From Notolepis coatsorum (Eukaryota; Chordata; Actinopteri; Aulopiformes; Paralepididae), in the NCBI GenBank assembly GCA_963971535.1, contig OZ020591.1, positions 13,051,577 to 13,115,576 on the forward strand: DNA of 64,000 nucleotides. Direction: 5' to 3'. Every line of letters starts with the position of its first letter. Positions within the stretch are counted from its first letter, which is position 1. Below the pieces are notes generated by a model, which was not told the DNA's origin, did no database searches, and saw only the letters and a list, made by a program, of their open reading frames with translations. This document shows positions 32,231 to 42,704 of this stretch, one piece after another. The translations under genes and the position numbers were made by a program.

Positions 32231-33268
32231 GGTTTAGCTGGGATCTTTTCTGATATAGTTTTTGCAATGGATGTAAAATAGCTATTCAGACAGTCTGCCA
32301 CCTCTGATTTGTCTGCTGAAATTTTGTCTCCTATTTCTAAACTGATATTGCCCGATTTAGTCTTTAATTTCTTACTGTATCCTACCTCTTTAAGTGTCCT
32401 CCAGAGTTTCCTTGAGTTGTTCCTATACTCTGTTATTTTTTCATTAAAAAAACCCTTCTTCGCCCCTTTAATCAAACTATTTACATAGTTTGTGTTTCTT
32501 TAAATCTAGGAAAGCCTGTTCTGTCCTGGACTTCTTAAATTGTTTAAAAAGATTGTTCCTTATTTTAATAGCTTTTAAAATGTCATCATTAATCCAGGGC
32601 TGTGTCCTCTGCTTTATCCTGACCATCTTCCTGGGTGCTAATCTGTCAACTACTTTAAGAAATGTTGTTTTAAAACCGTCCCATGCTTGATCAACCTCTT
32701 TGCAGTGCATTACATGAGACCAGTCCACATCCCTTAAACCATCCAGGAGCATTTCCTTGCTGTAATTTTTTAAAGATCTGATTTTTATGTTGTTGTGACC
32801 CTCAAAATGACCCCTCTGCACCTTTCTGGTACAGAAAATTGCAAGGTGATCACTGAGTGCAAAATCAACAACGCCGCTGTTTGTTATCCTTTGTTTATCA
32901 GAGACCAGTATTAAGTCTATTATGGTCTGAGAAAGGGAGGTAACTCTGGTAGGTTCAGTGATGAGCTGGTGCAGGTCAAACAATTTACTATAATTCAGAA
33001 GGGACTTTAATCCAGAGCTCTTTTTAAGTAAATCAGTGTTGAAATCTCCCATGACAACAACTTCAGATTTCTCAAAATCAGTGCACTTGGAGCATATCTC
33101 CTCTAGATCAACATAAAAATTGCCCTGATCTGGTGGCCTGTAACAGACTCCAAAAATAATTGGGTTGCTTTTGGGTAACAGAATATCAAGCCACATCACT
33201 TCTACCGCGTCGTGTTCAAGATCTGATTTTATATTAAAACCAATGTCCGACCTAATATAAGCACACAC
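32231..33268 (-). pseudogene. CR1/L2-type LINE, endonuclease and EN-RT linker
   Basis: The frame 32477-33268 contains GVCYRPPDQGNFYVDLEEIC, VVVMGDFNTDLLKKSSGL, TEPTRVTSLSQTIIDLILVS and FALSDHLAIFCTRK, an apurinic-type endonuclease with GDFN and SDH catalytic motifs. The linker follows (RKMVRIKQRTQPWINDDILK), then a frameshift at about 32476 leads into 32098-32475 (YRNNSRKLWRTLKEVGYSKK, CLNSYFTSIA). It is the best preserved part of this LINE. Confidence 0.85.
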
Positions 33269-34146
33269 ACCTCCTCCGTTTCGGTTTCGATCTTTCCTTA
33301 CAATTATATAGTTCTCAATCTCAATTTCGGAGTCGCTTATTGAACTGTCAAGCCAAGTTTCACTGAAACATATTACTCCTACCTTGCAACTATTAAATAG
33401 TAGCCGAAGTTAGTCTATTTTGGGGAGGAAGCTTCTGATGTTTAGATGGAAAAAATGTAGTCCTCTTTTTGCGTATAGTTTATCCAAGTTGGGTAGCGTC
33501 TCGTCTTCTCCATGGATATTCGCTTCAGGTCTCCGCTGCTCTATCGGCATTCGTTCCGGCCTCGTGGCTTCTTCGCCCGAGTTCGCAATTACGTGCTCTG
33601 ATCTGGCGGTTCTAGGAAGGCCGTCGGCAGGTCTCCGCTGCTCCACCGGCGTTGATCCCGGGGCTGCAGCACCTCGGCCCGCAATTTCGTGCAACGCTCC
33701 CCTCTCGACTTCAGGAAGAATGTTTTCTCCATTCCTGACTCCATCAGCGCCGTCTGGCTTGGGCTCAGGTCCCGTCGTGGCTCCCGGGAAGCAGAAATAA
33801 GGATGGGGTTAGGCTGGCAAATATCAACATCTGGAGCTGCACCGCTGATTTCCATACATACCTGGGAAACAGGTATGTTGCATCTGTAGCTGTTGTTGCT
33901 GTCGCCGTTCTGCGTGGTGTTTACACCGTCCGAGATCGGACCAGGACATTGGTGAATGTCACCAGACATAAGCAAACCAAGCGTAATAATCAAATAGTCA
34001 CGGTCGATTTTGCGTTTGTTTCCCGTTTTGCTCAATTTGTTTGAGGGATTGTACCAGTTTGGGTAAACGAAAGCGTTGAGCAGGGTCAACTTCCCCAGCC
34101 CAAAGTGCTTCAATCCTGTCATCGTATTACTTGTGTTAAAACTCAT
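33269..34146 (-). pseudogene. CR1/L2-type LINE, N-terminal part with 2A-like motif
   Basis: The frame 33589-34146 starts MSFNTSNTMTGLKHFGLGKL and contains LIITLGLLMSGDIHQCPGP at residues 53-70, resembling the 2A-like oligopeptides known at the N-termini of some APE-type non-LTR elements, although the usual E and N are replaced (D-I-H-Q-C-P-G-P). A second frame, 33410-33694, carries the endonuclease start HFFHLNIRSFLPKID, and 33269-33400 continues with ICFSETWLDSSI. A frameshift near 33590-33690 joins them. The LINE ends near 34146. Confidence 0.7.
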
Positions 34147-34367
34147 TAGAAGGTTTAAAGTTAAGGTTCCGCAAGGTTTCGTTTTGGGTCCCGTCCTTTT
34201 TACGATCTACATCAATCATATTGTTTCTTCTTTGTACGGATGTAATTTCCATTTGTATTCTGATGATACATTGTGTACTGTATTGCTGATTCTGTTCAGT
34301 TGGCCATTGAGAAATTGCAGCTTTCTTTTGATGCTCTTCAGGAGGCCCTTGTTAACACTTTGAGTGC
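34147..34367 (+). pseudogene. LINE RT fragment (Rex1-like)
   Basis: The plus-strand frame reads KVKVPQGFVLGPVLFTIYI and GCNFHLYSDDTLCT, RT blocks with YSDD in the catalytic position. It is short, truncated on both sides and oriented opposite to the preceding LINE. Confidence 0.65.
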
Positions 34368-34721
34368 CAAGGACGAGATTTAAGTTCCATACCGAGTATC
34401 GAATCAAGTGAGAAACCAAAAAAAGAAAAAAAAATGTTTTAGTATTTTTTTTTTTTTTTTTTACTTTTTTCTTTTCATGTCAACGTTCACACGCACAATA
34501 TATGCTTACCTAGGATTTGACTTGATTCAACAACAAAGCAGTCGGAGCAATGACAAGCCGAAAACTGTCGAAATTGCAGTTATTTGAAGTTTGGATATTT
34601 TTTTTTACGACTGAGGTAGGTAAATAAAATTTCTTGAGACTAAAGTACAGAAAAAAGGTACCGTTGGGTACCGGTATCGATTCACAGGTACCGGTTCAAA
34701 TGTGAAAGGTACCCATCCCTA
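34368..34721. mobile_element. Degenerate hAT with GGTACCCATCCCTA end
   Basis: The right end, reverse complemented, is TAGGGATGGGTACCTTTCAC with an internal GGTACCGGTATCGATTC. The left side retains only a decayed counterpart (CCATACCGAGTATCGAATC). No clear target duplication was found. A T-run is at about 34448-34462. Confidence 0.55.
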
Positions 34722-36547
34722 CTTATAGAACAACAGAGCAGTGTGTCGCTCACAACAACAGAGCATCACTCTAACATCATAGAACAGACGTATGCAGCAG
34801 GTCCGGACGGCATCCCCGGCCGCGTTCTAAAAGTCTGTGCCGACCAACTGGCCCCGGTATTCACTGACATATTTAACCTGTCCTTAGAACAGGCTGTCAT
34901 CCCCACCTGCCTGAAGAAGTCCACTATTATCTCTGTACCCAAAAAATCCAAGCCTGCTTGCCTCAACGACTACCGCCCTGTAGCTCTCACCTCCATAGCC
35001 ATGAAGTGCTTTGAGAAGCTAGTAAAGGGCTACATCTGCTCCTCCCTCCCCATCAACATGGACCCCCTGCAATTTGCATACCGCCCCAACAGGTCCACGG
35101 AGGACGCCATAGCCCATGTGCTGCACACAGCAGCATCACACCTGGACAAGAGGCAGGGGAACTATGTGAGAATGCTATTCATCGACTACAGCTCGGCATT
35201 CAATACCATAGTCCCCTCCATACTCATAGCCAAGCTCAGGGACCTGGGCTTGAACTATGACCTCTGCCAGTGGGTCTTGGACTTCCTGACTGGCAGACCC
35301 CAGGTGGTGAGAGCAGGCAACTGCACCTCCTCATCCATCACCCTCAACATAGGGGCCCCCCAGGGCTGTGTTCTGAGTCCCCTCCTCTACTCCCTGTACA
35401 CACACGACTGTGTGGCTCAGCGGAGTAGCAATACAATCATCAAATTTGCTGACGACACAGTGGTGGTGGGCCTGATCTCTGCCAACGACGAGAGGGCCTA
35501 CCTGGAAGAGGTCAAGGTCCTGGCGGGATGGTGCCAGGAAAACAGCCTCTCCCTGAACGTCAGCAAAACAAAGGAGATGATTGTGGACTTCAGGAGGTCG
35601 GGGGTCAAGGACTACAGCCCCCTCAGCATCGACGGGGCACCGGTTGAGAGAGTCAACAGCTTTAAGTACCTCGGAGCCTACATATCCGAGGACTTGACAT
35701 GGACCACACACATTGACAGTGTTGTGAAGAAGGCGCGACAACGCCTCTACTTCCTCAGGCGCCTAAGGAAGTTCCAAGTCAGTCAGAAGATCCTTAAGAA
35801 CTTCTACTCATGTACAATAGAGAGCATCTTGACCGGCAACATCACCTCCTGGTTTGGGAATAGCACTGCACAAGACCGAAGCAGACTACAAAGAGTGACA
35901 CGTTCAGCCGAACGCACAATTGGAGGGGGGCTCCCCACCCTCCAGAACATTTACAACAAGCGTTGCAAGGGCAAGGCTAAGAGAATCATTAAAGACTCCA
36001 GTCACCCGAACAACTGCCTCTTTGAACTGCTGCGGTCAGGCAAGCGATACCGGAGTCTCAAGGCGAGCACAGAAAGACTCAGAAGAAGCTTCTATCCCCA
36101 GGCCATCAGGCTGCTAAACGAACAATGAATGAACACTACACAACAACAACCACCAAACGCACACACCCACTTTAAACAAACACACTGTAGCACCCACTCC
36201 CCACACTTTATATTTATTGATGAAGGATTGCACTACAACTCGTACACCTTACTGTAAATTGTACCTAAATTGTACCTCATCCCATTTCTGCTTTGCACTA
36301 GATAGTACTGTACATTAGTACACTGCATAGTATTGTATATTATATGGTAACTCAGAACATTGTACATATGTCTATACCGAACACTGTGACCTCATTTTCT
36401 TCTTCTAAATTACATGCTATACTATGTTATTTGATACTATCTTGTCTAGCACAGTCTCTGGAGCGTAACAGTAAGAAGCATTTTGTATGAAAGTATTCTG
36501 TACTTCTGTATGACAACTATTAAAGAAACTTGAAACTTGAACTTGAA
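34722..36547 (+). mobile_element. L2/CR1/Rex-type LINE, 5'-truncated, tail (ACTTGAA)n
   Basis: It runs from the start of RT coding just after the hAT end to a tail of GAAACTTGAAACTTGAACTTG at about 36523-36547. About 400 bp of untranslated sequence follow the stop. It is the longest copy of the family also present at 1801-2795 and 37362-40290. Confidence 0.85.
34743..36128 (+). pseudogene. LINE reverse transcriptase, long open frame (5'-truncated)
   Basis: A 461-codon frame without stop or frameshift. RT blocks: [107 protein letters not shown], catalytic [47 protein letters not shown], then the post-RT region ending [14 protein letters not shown]. The first ~18 codons are flanking sequence, so the ORF's Met is not the natural start. 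The endonuclease is missing. Catalytic aspartates (D in FIDYS, FADD) are present. It is a recent, 5'-truncated insertion and not a host gene. Confidence 0.9.
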
Positions 36548-36944
36548 GTGTATGAAAGTAGGTAGGGTAAGAATATAGCAAGGTATGGTAAATCACAGTG
36601 TTTCACATTAGGATCTAGCATCCCAATAGGCTCTCGGTTTACAGTTTGATTCAGTAATACAAATAATAAAAATTGTTTTAAATGATTCAGTTTAAAAATA
36701 GTCATCAGTAAGAAGTAAAAAGTGTGATAAAATAGTTCTTAAAATTACAGTGCATACAGTAGGAGGTAGTGAGATAAAATTAGCATAGAACCGACACATG
36801 AATTTGATAGGCAGTGTAAAAAAGTAAGCAGGGTAAGAATAGTGCAGGTAAGTACAATTTGTGTCAGGATATCCCTGATGTTTCTATAATAATATTTCCC
36901 CTTGCCACTAGGTGGTAGCAGATATCTATCTGTAAATATTGGCC
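36548..36944. other. No gene recognised
   Basis: AT-rich sequence with internal loose repeats (GGTAGGGTAAGAATA at about 36560 and GCAGGGTAAGAATAG at about 36829). No coding or transposon end identified. Confidence 0.4.
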
Positions 36945-37361
36945 TGAATTACCCCACAGTGAAATGCCTGAGCAAAGAGATAGGTTTTAAGCTGTCTTTT
37001 TAAGATGTCTAGCGAGTTGGCTTCTCTGATGTTTTGGGGTAGTTTGTTCCACAGTTTTGGGGCATAGTTGATAAAGGCTGCATTACCGATCCTCTTTTGA
37101 CTGTTTCTGGGAGCCTCTAGTAGTCCAGCAGCTGATGATCGCAGTGTTCTTGCTGGTGTGTAATTTATTAGAGTGTTGGCGATGTAGCTAGGTCCCTGTC
37201 CATTTAGAGCTTTGTATGTAAGGAGAAGGACCTTAAAGTCAATTCTAAATGTTACAGGAAGCCAGTGTAAAGCAGCTAAGACTGGAGTAATGTGCTCTCT
37301 CCTTTTGGTTCTAGTTAGCAGTCGGGCTGCAGAGTTTTGGATTAGCTGAAGCCTCTGTGGA
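36945..37361 (-). pseudogene. L2-type LINE C-terminal tail (minus)
   Basis: On the minus strand the region reads SAARLLTRTKRREHITPVLA, ALHWLPVTFRIDFKVLLLTY, GPSYIANTLINYTPARTLRS, and FINYAPKLWNKLPQNIREAN, the same LINE region as at 7208-7817. It is short, truncated at both ends and joined directly to another LINE fragment at 37362. Confidence 0.75.
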
Positions 37362-37417
37362 CTCCAGTCCTACTCTGGGGCTGTGGAGAGCATCCTGACT
37401 GGGAACATCACTGCCTG

Positions 37418-38383
37418 CAGGGGAGGAAATTAGGCCACTTTACTGGCCAAATGCTAGTATTTTTTACGTTTGGCTGGTAAAAAAAATCAGATACCCGCCA
37501 GTTGGCTGGTAAGCCAAAAAGTTAGTTTCCTCCCCTGCTGGCGAGTATACAAAAAAATAAAACATTCTGCAATCACTGCACTGGCAAACGGTGCGCGTCT
37601 TCTGAGTGTTCGCTTTAGTTTACAGTGCCACGAGAGCACTGCACAAGACCACCTGCGGACATATATAATGTTTAATAAACGTTTGCGCAGTACTGGCCAA
37701 CCCGCGGACATATAATAATAATAAAAGTCCCGCGGTACTAGGCTAGCCATCAGGAGCACTCGCAAACAGATAACGTTAAACACAGCAGAAGATGGAAAAC
37801 AGACCGACTGACCAACGGGGAACTGCATCCAACCCTCGAGTATAAGTTACTAAGGACACATTTAAATCACAGAGGTGTAATGTTAGTCTACTGGAACTGT
37901 ATACAGTGGTTAGCTTCTAGTTAGTGTTTTAGCTATAGCTGCTTGCTAGCTAACGTTAGCCCCGTGTGCTCAAAGCAGCCAGCTAGGTGTATCTGTTATG
38001 ACTATAATGTTTCCAAAAAAGCACCGGACTACGACGTAAGGTTAGACATTTTATTTCATGCTCAAAAGCCCCTGGCTTGCACATCGCAGTCACGAAAGGG
38101 GCTAGCTCAACCAGTGCACTGTGCACAACAGCACACCAACCCAACTGACGTTACCACAACACTTGACGGTACTTCACAGCACTGTCGTAAGACCACCGTG
38201 CTGTCTTAAAGGCACAGTGTGCCTACCCAGATGCATACACAACATTGACGCGGCTTGACATACAAAGAAGTAATTATCACAATTAGCGATTTTTTTTGTC
38301 TGGTAAAAAATCTGTTTGGCTGGTAAAAAAAATCAGATACCGGCCAGTTGGCTGGTAAGCCAAAAAGTTAGTTTCCTCCCCTG
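37418..38383. mobile_element. hAT, CAGGGGAGG family, composite left end (966 bp)
   Basis: The left end is CAGGGGAGGAAATTAGGCC and the right end GTTAGTTTCCTCCCCTG. The exact 8-bp duplication ACTGCCTG flanks it (37410-37417 and 38384-38391). The first 120 bp (37418-37537) are a complete miniature of the element, left end fused to right end, followed by CTGGCGAG. A second copy with the same structure and length is at 51223-52188. No transposase frame. Confidence 0.92.
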
Positions 38384-38447
38384 ACTGCCTGGTTTGGCAA
38401 CTGCACTGCCCAGGACAGGAAGGCTCTACAGAGAGTACTGCGCTCAG

Positions 38448-39788
38448 TAGGGATGCACCGATATGAACATTTGCCACCGATACCGATAGTTCAACTAACA
38501 CAATCGGCCGATACCGATATTTGTGGCAAATCCTTTTTATTATTATTTTTTTTTTATGAAACTACTACTACTGTATATTTGTATGTCTCTAAATGTTTTG
38601 ATGAATTGAAAATGGAGGACCCTTATGTAAAAAAGCCAAAATTGTTCTAGTCTTCATCCTCCAGTCCACTGAGCTGTACTGTATTGTACCCACTCTGCAA
38701 TCTGTCAATAAAGCTTTCAATCAATCAATCAGACAAATGCATAGAAAAGCCCTTATTATAACCAAATAACAAAAAATTATATTATTGTTTATGAAAATGT
38801 TTTAGCCCTATGCTTGACTATTATTTTAGCCATGGCAACAAATAAAATAATAATAATAAAAATGAATAAATAAAATATTAAATAAATAGGCTACACGTCT
38901 CTCTTTTTGTGTTACAAATTGTGCTCACCGATATGAACATAGGCCTCTTTACTTACTTAAAAAAAGGAAACATCAAGAAATATGTTTATGGTATTAATTC
39001 CACCATGCCATGTAGCACTATCTCTCTCCCAGTATGGTCTGACGGGCTGCAGCTGGATACTATTGTCTCAACCAGAGCTCTCCACCAAAGCAATGAAACA
39101 GAACAATTTTGATTGACAGTCGATTCTGCCAATTACGTCACACCGCTTGCACCCGCCTCTGCTGTTACCAATCGGCAAGCGCGTATTAGTTTTTTTACTT
39201 CCTGGAGTCCGCCATTGATCTGCAGCGAGAGAACAACAACAAACCAACGCGCTAATAACGTTAGCTCCCTGCCGGCCACGAGTAGATTACCAGCGCTCCG
39301 CAGGATGACCAAACGAGGCATAATGATTTTACTGCAATGAATGTTATAATAAAACAAAGCTTTTCTATAAATTTGTCCGATTGAAAACTTTATTAACAGA
39401 TTGCAGAATGGGTACAACTCAGTATGGGCTCTGAGCAACGGAAGGAACCGAGCTATGAATTGAGTAATGCTTGCTACTTGCTATATTCGGGTAAATAATA
39501 TGCTGATGTTATTGAACGTGTAACACTAACTATATAACGTTAATGCCACAAAACGAATGCCTTTGTTAATCATAAGTAGTAACTTTGATGCAGTAGCTTG
39601 TGTGTGTGGGGGGCGGCGTTGTGCAGGTCACTTGACTGAACTTTCTTTTGCCTTTTGACGCAACACAAATTGATGGATATTTATCGGCTACTGCCATCGG
39701 CACATTTGAGCTTATCGGCCGATAGGCCAATTGCAGTCAACAAGGCACTTATCGGCCGATACCCGACCGATACATCGGTGCACCCCTA
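38448..39788. mobile_element. hAT, TAGGGATGCACCGATA family (second copy)
   Basis: The left end is TAGGGATGCACCGATATGAA and the right end GATACATCGGTGCACCCCTA, with an exact 8-bp duplication GCGCTCAG (38440-38447 and 39789-39796) inside LINE coding. It is homologous along its length to 7838-9211 but carries the 337-bp unit once. Confidence 0.92.
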
Positions 39789-40290
39789 GCGCTCAGCAGA
39801 GCGTACTACGGGTATTACACTACCACCCCTGCAGGACTTGTACAACAGGAGGTGCAAATCCAGAGCCTGCAGAATAATGAAGGACCCTCACCACCCCAAC
39901 AATAACCTGTTCAAGCTGCTGCGGTCAGGCAAGCGCCTCTGCATACATGCAGCAAGAACAGAGAGACTCAGACTCAGCTTCTTCCGCCAGGCCATCAGAA
40001 CACTGATCTCTCCACAGACACAAGCGCACACTCACAAACACACTACAAAAAAGGTCACTTTAAAAAACATAACTGTATATTTGTATATTATATAGTACTC
40101 ATTAACTTTAATTCTTAAGCTTAGCATTGTATAGTATTTTATCATGTCAATTTTATTATCTATTCTATTATTGCACAATCAAGGCGCGCATGGCCACCTT
40201 CATTTCACTACATGTCTCGTGTATGTATGTGACAAATAAATCTCTTGAAAAAAATAATCACTCCTGTTGTGTTTTTTCTTGAATCTTGAA

Positions 40291-40621
40291 ATGGGACATA
40301 CATTTTTTGTAACATATATTATTTTCCTTATGTTATAGGGTCCATTTAGTAGTAAATGGACATTGAAATGGCTGGAAATTACTGATGGGCAATTTATTTT
40401 GGTGATATAATGCAAATCTTTTTTGCATTTCATGTGAGGTTTAAAATAAAGTTAGATTTATTGGAATATGGAGACTTTCTTCAGATTCATCACAGTATTA
40501 TGTCACCTTGAAAATGATGGTAATGAGAATCATGGAAAAACATGCATAGAAAGAATGAATGCTGGGGATAGTTTTTGCATGATTTATTTCAAGAATCTGT
40601 AGATGGATTTACCCTTTAGAG
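40291..40621. other. No feature recognised
   Basis: AT-rich, unassigned. It precedes (downstream on the minus strand) the splice donor of the upstream zinc-finger exon and would be its intron. Confidence 0.5.
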
Positions 40622-40627
40622 CCTTAC

Positions 40628-40773
40628 CTCCTCCTTCATTCACAGTTCCTTTAAGTCCTGGTGTTTTAATGCAGTCCACCGAGTAGACAGACGGCTCCTT
40701 TAGTCCCAGCTGAGAGAGGTGACTGCAAGACGTCATCTCCTCCACTGTACTGGATATCAGTGCAGGCTGTGGC
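40628..40773 (-). CDS. Upstream coding exon of the zinc-finger gene (predicted)
   Basis: A 146-bp open segment on the minus strand bounded by an acceptor (TTTTTAG before 40773) and donor (GTAAGG after 40628). Likely translation starts at the ATG at 40736-40734 (context GAGGAGATGA), reading MTSCSHLSQLGLKEPSVYSV and ending ...GTVNEGG plus G, so it leaves in phase 1. The zinc-finger exon at 14751 enters with AC in phase 1, giving Asp and an open junction; the combined protein would be about 975 residues. A further upstream donor GAAG|GTGAGG at 41113 could end a noncoding first exon; in that arrangement a TGA precedes in frame. Alternatively this exon belongs to another copy of the same gene family. 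Confidence 0.6.
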
Positions 40774-41239
40774 CTAAAAATACCAGATAAAAAACAGTAA
40801 CAATAAGAATCTTGTAAAGTACAACGTTCACTGTGACAAGTGGCTCAAAAAGTTAATGTCAAGCCCTGCTATGGACTCCTAAGCCAAGCTAAACTAGGAT
40901 AATTTATGTCAGATAAAAGAATTAGACACTGCTAAGCTAATATAACGATAGTTCTGGATTTTGCTAATGAAGGGCTAATATCTGAGGCTGCCGCAGCTAA
41001 TAATAATAATATAAAAGAACAGCCATGGTTTGTCAGCACAGATAATTCAACAGTTGGATAAGAGATTTCTACCACTACTGAACAAGCCGGATCACCATCA
41101 GATCCTCCTCACCTTCACACCGCTCGGTAAGAACTGGAGCGCTTTTCAAAACACCAGGCCACAGCATCAGAAAGCAAGCTGGCACTAACGTTACTAGGTC
41201 AACAACGTGTGTGTCTCTGTGCCCGACGTCTGCCAGTTA
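40774..41239 (-). other. Possible first intron and noncoding first exon
   Basis: A potential 5' splice donor GTGAGG lies at 41107-41112 on the minus strand, 339 bp upstream of the exon at 40773. Upstream of it the minus strand reads through ATGCTGTGGCCTGGTG in a different phase. Support is only from splice consensus. Confidence 0.3.
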
Positions 41240-41560
41240 TTCAAGCCAGTGGCCATCAGGCTCCACAACCGGGGGCACAGACTGCTGCCAGCAGCTGGAG
41301 AACTAACGGCTGCAGAACTTGAGAACCATTAGGAATGTCTGACTCTTAACCACTAAACCCTGCATGGACTATAACGCATATTATGACCAATAGACAGACC
41401 ATCATCTGCACCTTTGTGTATACTGTTTACTGTCATATTTTATATTGCCTATATTTATTGTAACTTATATTATGACCAATAGGGTATACAGACTCATATG
41501 CAACTCTGTGTATACAGTTTATTTTATTAAAATTGTATATTCAGATTACATTTGTTTATT
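41240..41560 (+). pseudogene. LINE 3' tail fragment
   Basis: It reads AIRLHNRGHRLLPAAGE on the plus strand, matching RLHNRGQRRLP of the LINE tail at 25424-26062, followed by AT-rich untranslated sequence with a repeated TTATGACCAATAG block. Confidence 0.5.
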
Positions 41561-41599
41561 GCTTGTATTTATAGCTCTCCTATTACCCTGACCATACCT

Positions 41600-41720
41600 G
41601 TACGCGTCTATGCTTTTACCAACGCGTTCGTGTTTCCGGGTTCCCATTTTGCGCTCCGATTGGCCACTGACCTACGCTAGTACGCCCCCCTCGCTATGAG
41701 CGTAGCAGGACGCTGAAATG
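41600..41720 (-). promoter_or_regulatory. CpG-rich segment, possible promoter
   Basis: A dozen or so CpG dinucleotides within ~120 bp in otherwise AT-rich DNA, with a CCGATTGGCC (inverted CCAAT box) at about 41657. It lies upstream of the predicted zinc-finger first exons on the minus strand. Only composition and position support it. Confidence 0.3.
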
Positions 41721-42249
41721 CAAATGCAATCACAGTACTGCTTCCAGGAACAGCTGTTTCCGCGTGACTTTATGTGCGGGCTCGCTCTGAGGGAAGGAGG
41801 CCGTTCATATTCATTTCTACATTTTATACATAATATCCCAGCGTTTCAACCAGCTGCACATTATACTCACATTATGTGCTCATTAGAAGAAAAAAATGTA
41901 TGCATATTGGTCAGGAAATGGCAAAACGCTAACGTTATAAAATACCCTGACATTGGGTAGAAATGTAGCGGGGTTAGGGTGACCATCTGGGGTGACCTAT
42001 TGACGGGTCTGGGAGAGAGATGCGGGGGGGGGGGGGCTGCCTCGCGCTGACGCTGCCCGCGTCGAGGTGCACACAAGCGGCCGCGCGTCTCACATCACCA
42101 GCCACACCTGAACGAATCTATCCCGCCAAATCGGCAGCCCCTCTCGGCTAGAGACATTCGCCCTATATTGTGCCATGCAGGACATGTGTGCACTACCTAC
42201 TATCTGTTGATACAATTATATATAAAACGATATATTGTATATAATATTT
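41721..42249. other. Unassigned; G run
   Basis: No gene recognised. A poly-G tract is at about 42025-42036 and a GC-rich part at about 42037-42090. An 80-codon plus-strand frame at 41718-41960 has no domain support. Confidence 0.4.
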
Positions 42250-42543
42250 TAGGCAGTTAGTACCGCAGGACTTTTATTATTATATGTCCGCGGGTTGGCC
42301 AGTACTGCGCAACCGTTTATTAAACATTATATGTCCGCGGGTGGTCTTGTGCAGTGCTCTCGTGGCACTGTCAACTAAAGCGAACACTCAGAAGACGCGC
42401 ACCGTTTGCCAGTGCAGTGATTGCAGAATGTTTTATTTTTTTGTATACTCGCCAGCAGGGGAGGAAACTAACTTTTTGGCTTACCAGCCAAACGTAAAAA
42501 ATACTAGCATTTGGCCAGTAAAGTGGCCTAATTTCCTCCCCTG
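42250..42543. mobile_element. Truncated CAGGGGAGG hAT, inverted orientation
   Basis: The reverse complement of the left part of the family (compare 51223-51535). Its end CTAATTTCCTCCCCTG is at 42543, and a complete miniature (CAGGGGAGGAAACTAAC to TTTCCTCCCCTG, about 90 bp) forms the terminus after TATACTCGCCAG. The other half is missing. Sequence after 42543 (ATACCGTCGGTATTTCG) belongs to a different hAT-like remnant. Confidence 0.7.
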
Positions 42544-42704
42544 TTCAATACCGTCGGTATTTCGAAATACCCCGGTATATCGTAATACCGTCATACCGCC
42601 AAAGCCTAGTCCCTTCCACACCTAAAGCACTTTATTATGTTCCGTTATGTTTGATGTTAACATTAGGTTACAATTTAAGTTTAAGATTGACATCTTGTAT
42701 TGAT

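Larger units (their letters stand above)
37362..40290 (+). pseudogene. L2/CR1/Rex-type LINE 3' end split by two hATs
   Basis: Three collinear pieces of one LINE: 37362-37417 ([17 protein letters not shown]), 38392-38447 (FGNCTAQDRKALQRVLRS-like) and 39797-40290 (LYNRRCKSRACRIMKDPHHP, LRLSFFRQAIRTL and 3' untranslated region with a TTGAATCTTGAAA tail). The reading frame is interrupted exactly by the hATs at 37418-38383 and 38448-39788, each with an 8-bp duplication of LINE sequence. Confidence 0.85.
14752..40627 (-). other. Inferred 25.9-kb intron of the zinc-finger gene
   Basis: The acceptor TTTCTAG is at 14752-14758 and the donor GTAAGG at 40622-40627, both on the minus strand. The phase agrees: the upstream exon ends with G and the downstream exon begins AC, giving GAC. 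The interval is almost entirely transposons and a satellite array. The link is an inference from splice sites and phase and needs transcript evidence. Confidence 0.6.

Noticed and set aside
34743-36128. Domesticated reverse transcriptase
   Set aside because: The frame is long and intact, but the sequence has a LINE-specific tail, 5' truncation and a close copy elsewhere in the window; a young LINE insertion explains it.
40774-41160. Coding first exon MLWPGVLKSAPV of the zinc-finger gene
   Set aside because: Its donor phase does not match the acceptor phase of the exon at 40773, and the matching frame has TGA directly before the junction; translation more likely starts at 40736.
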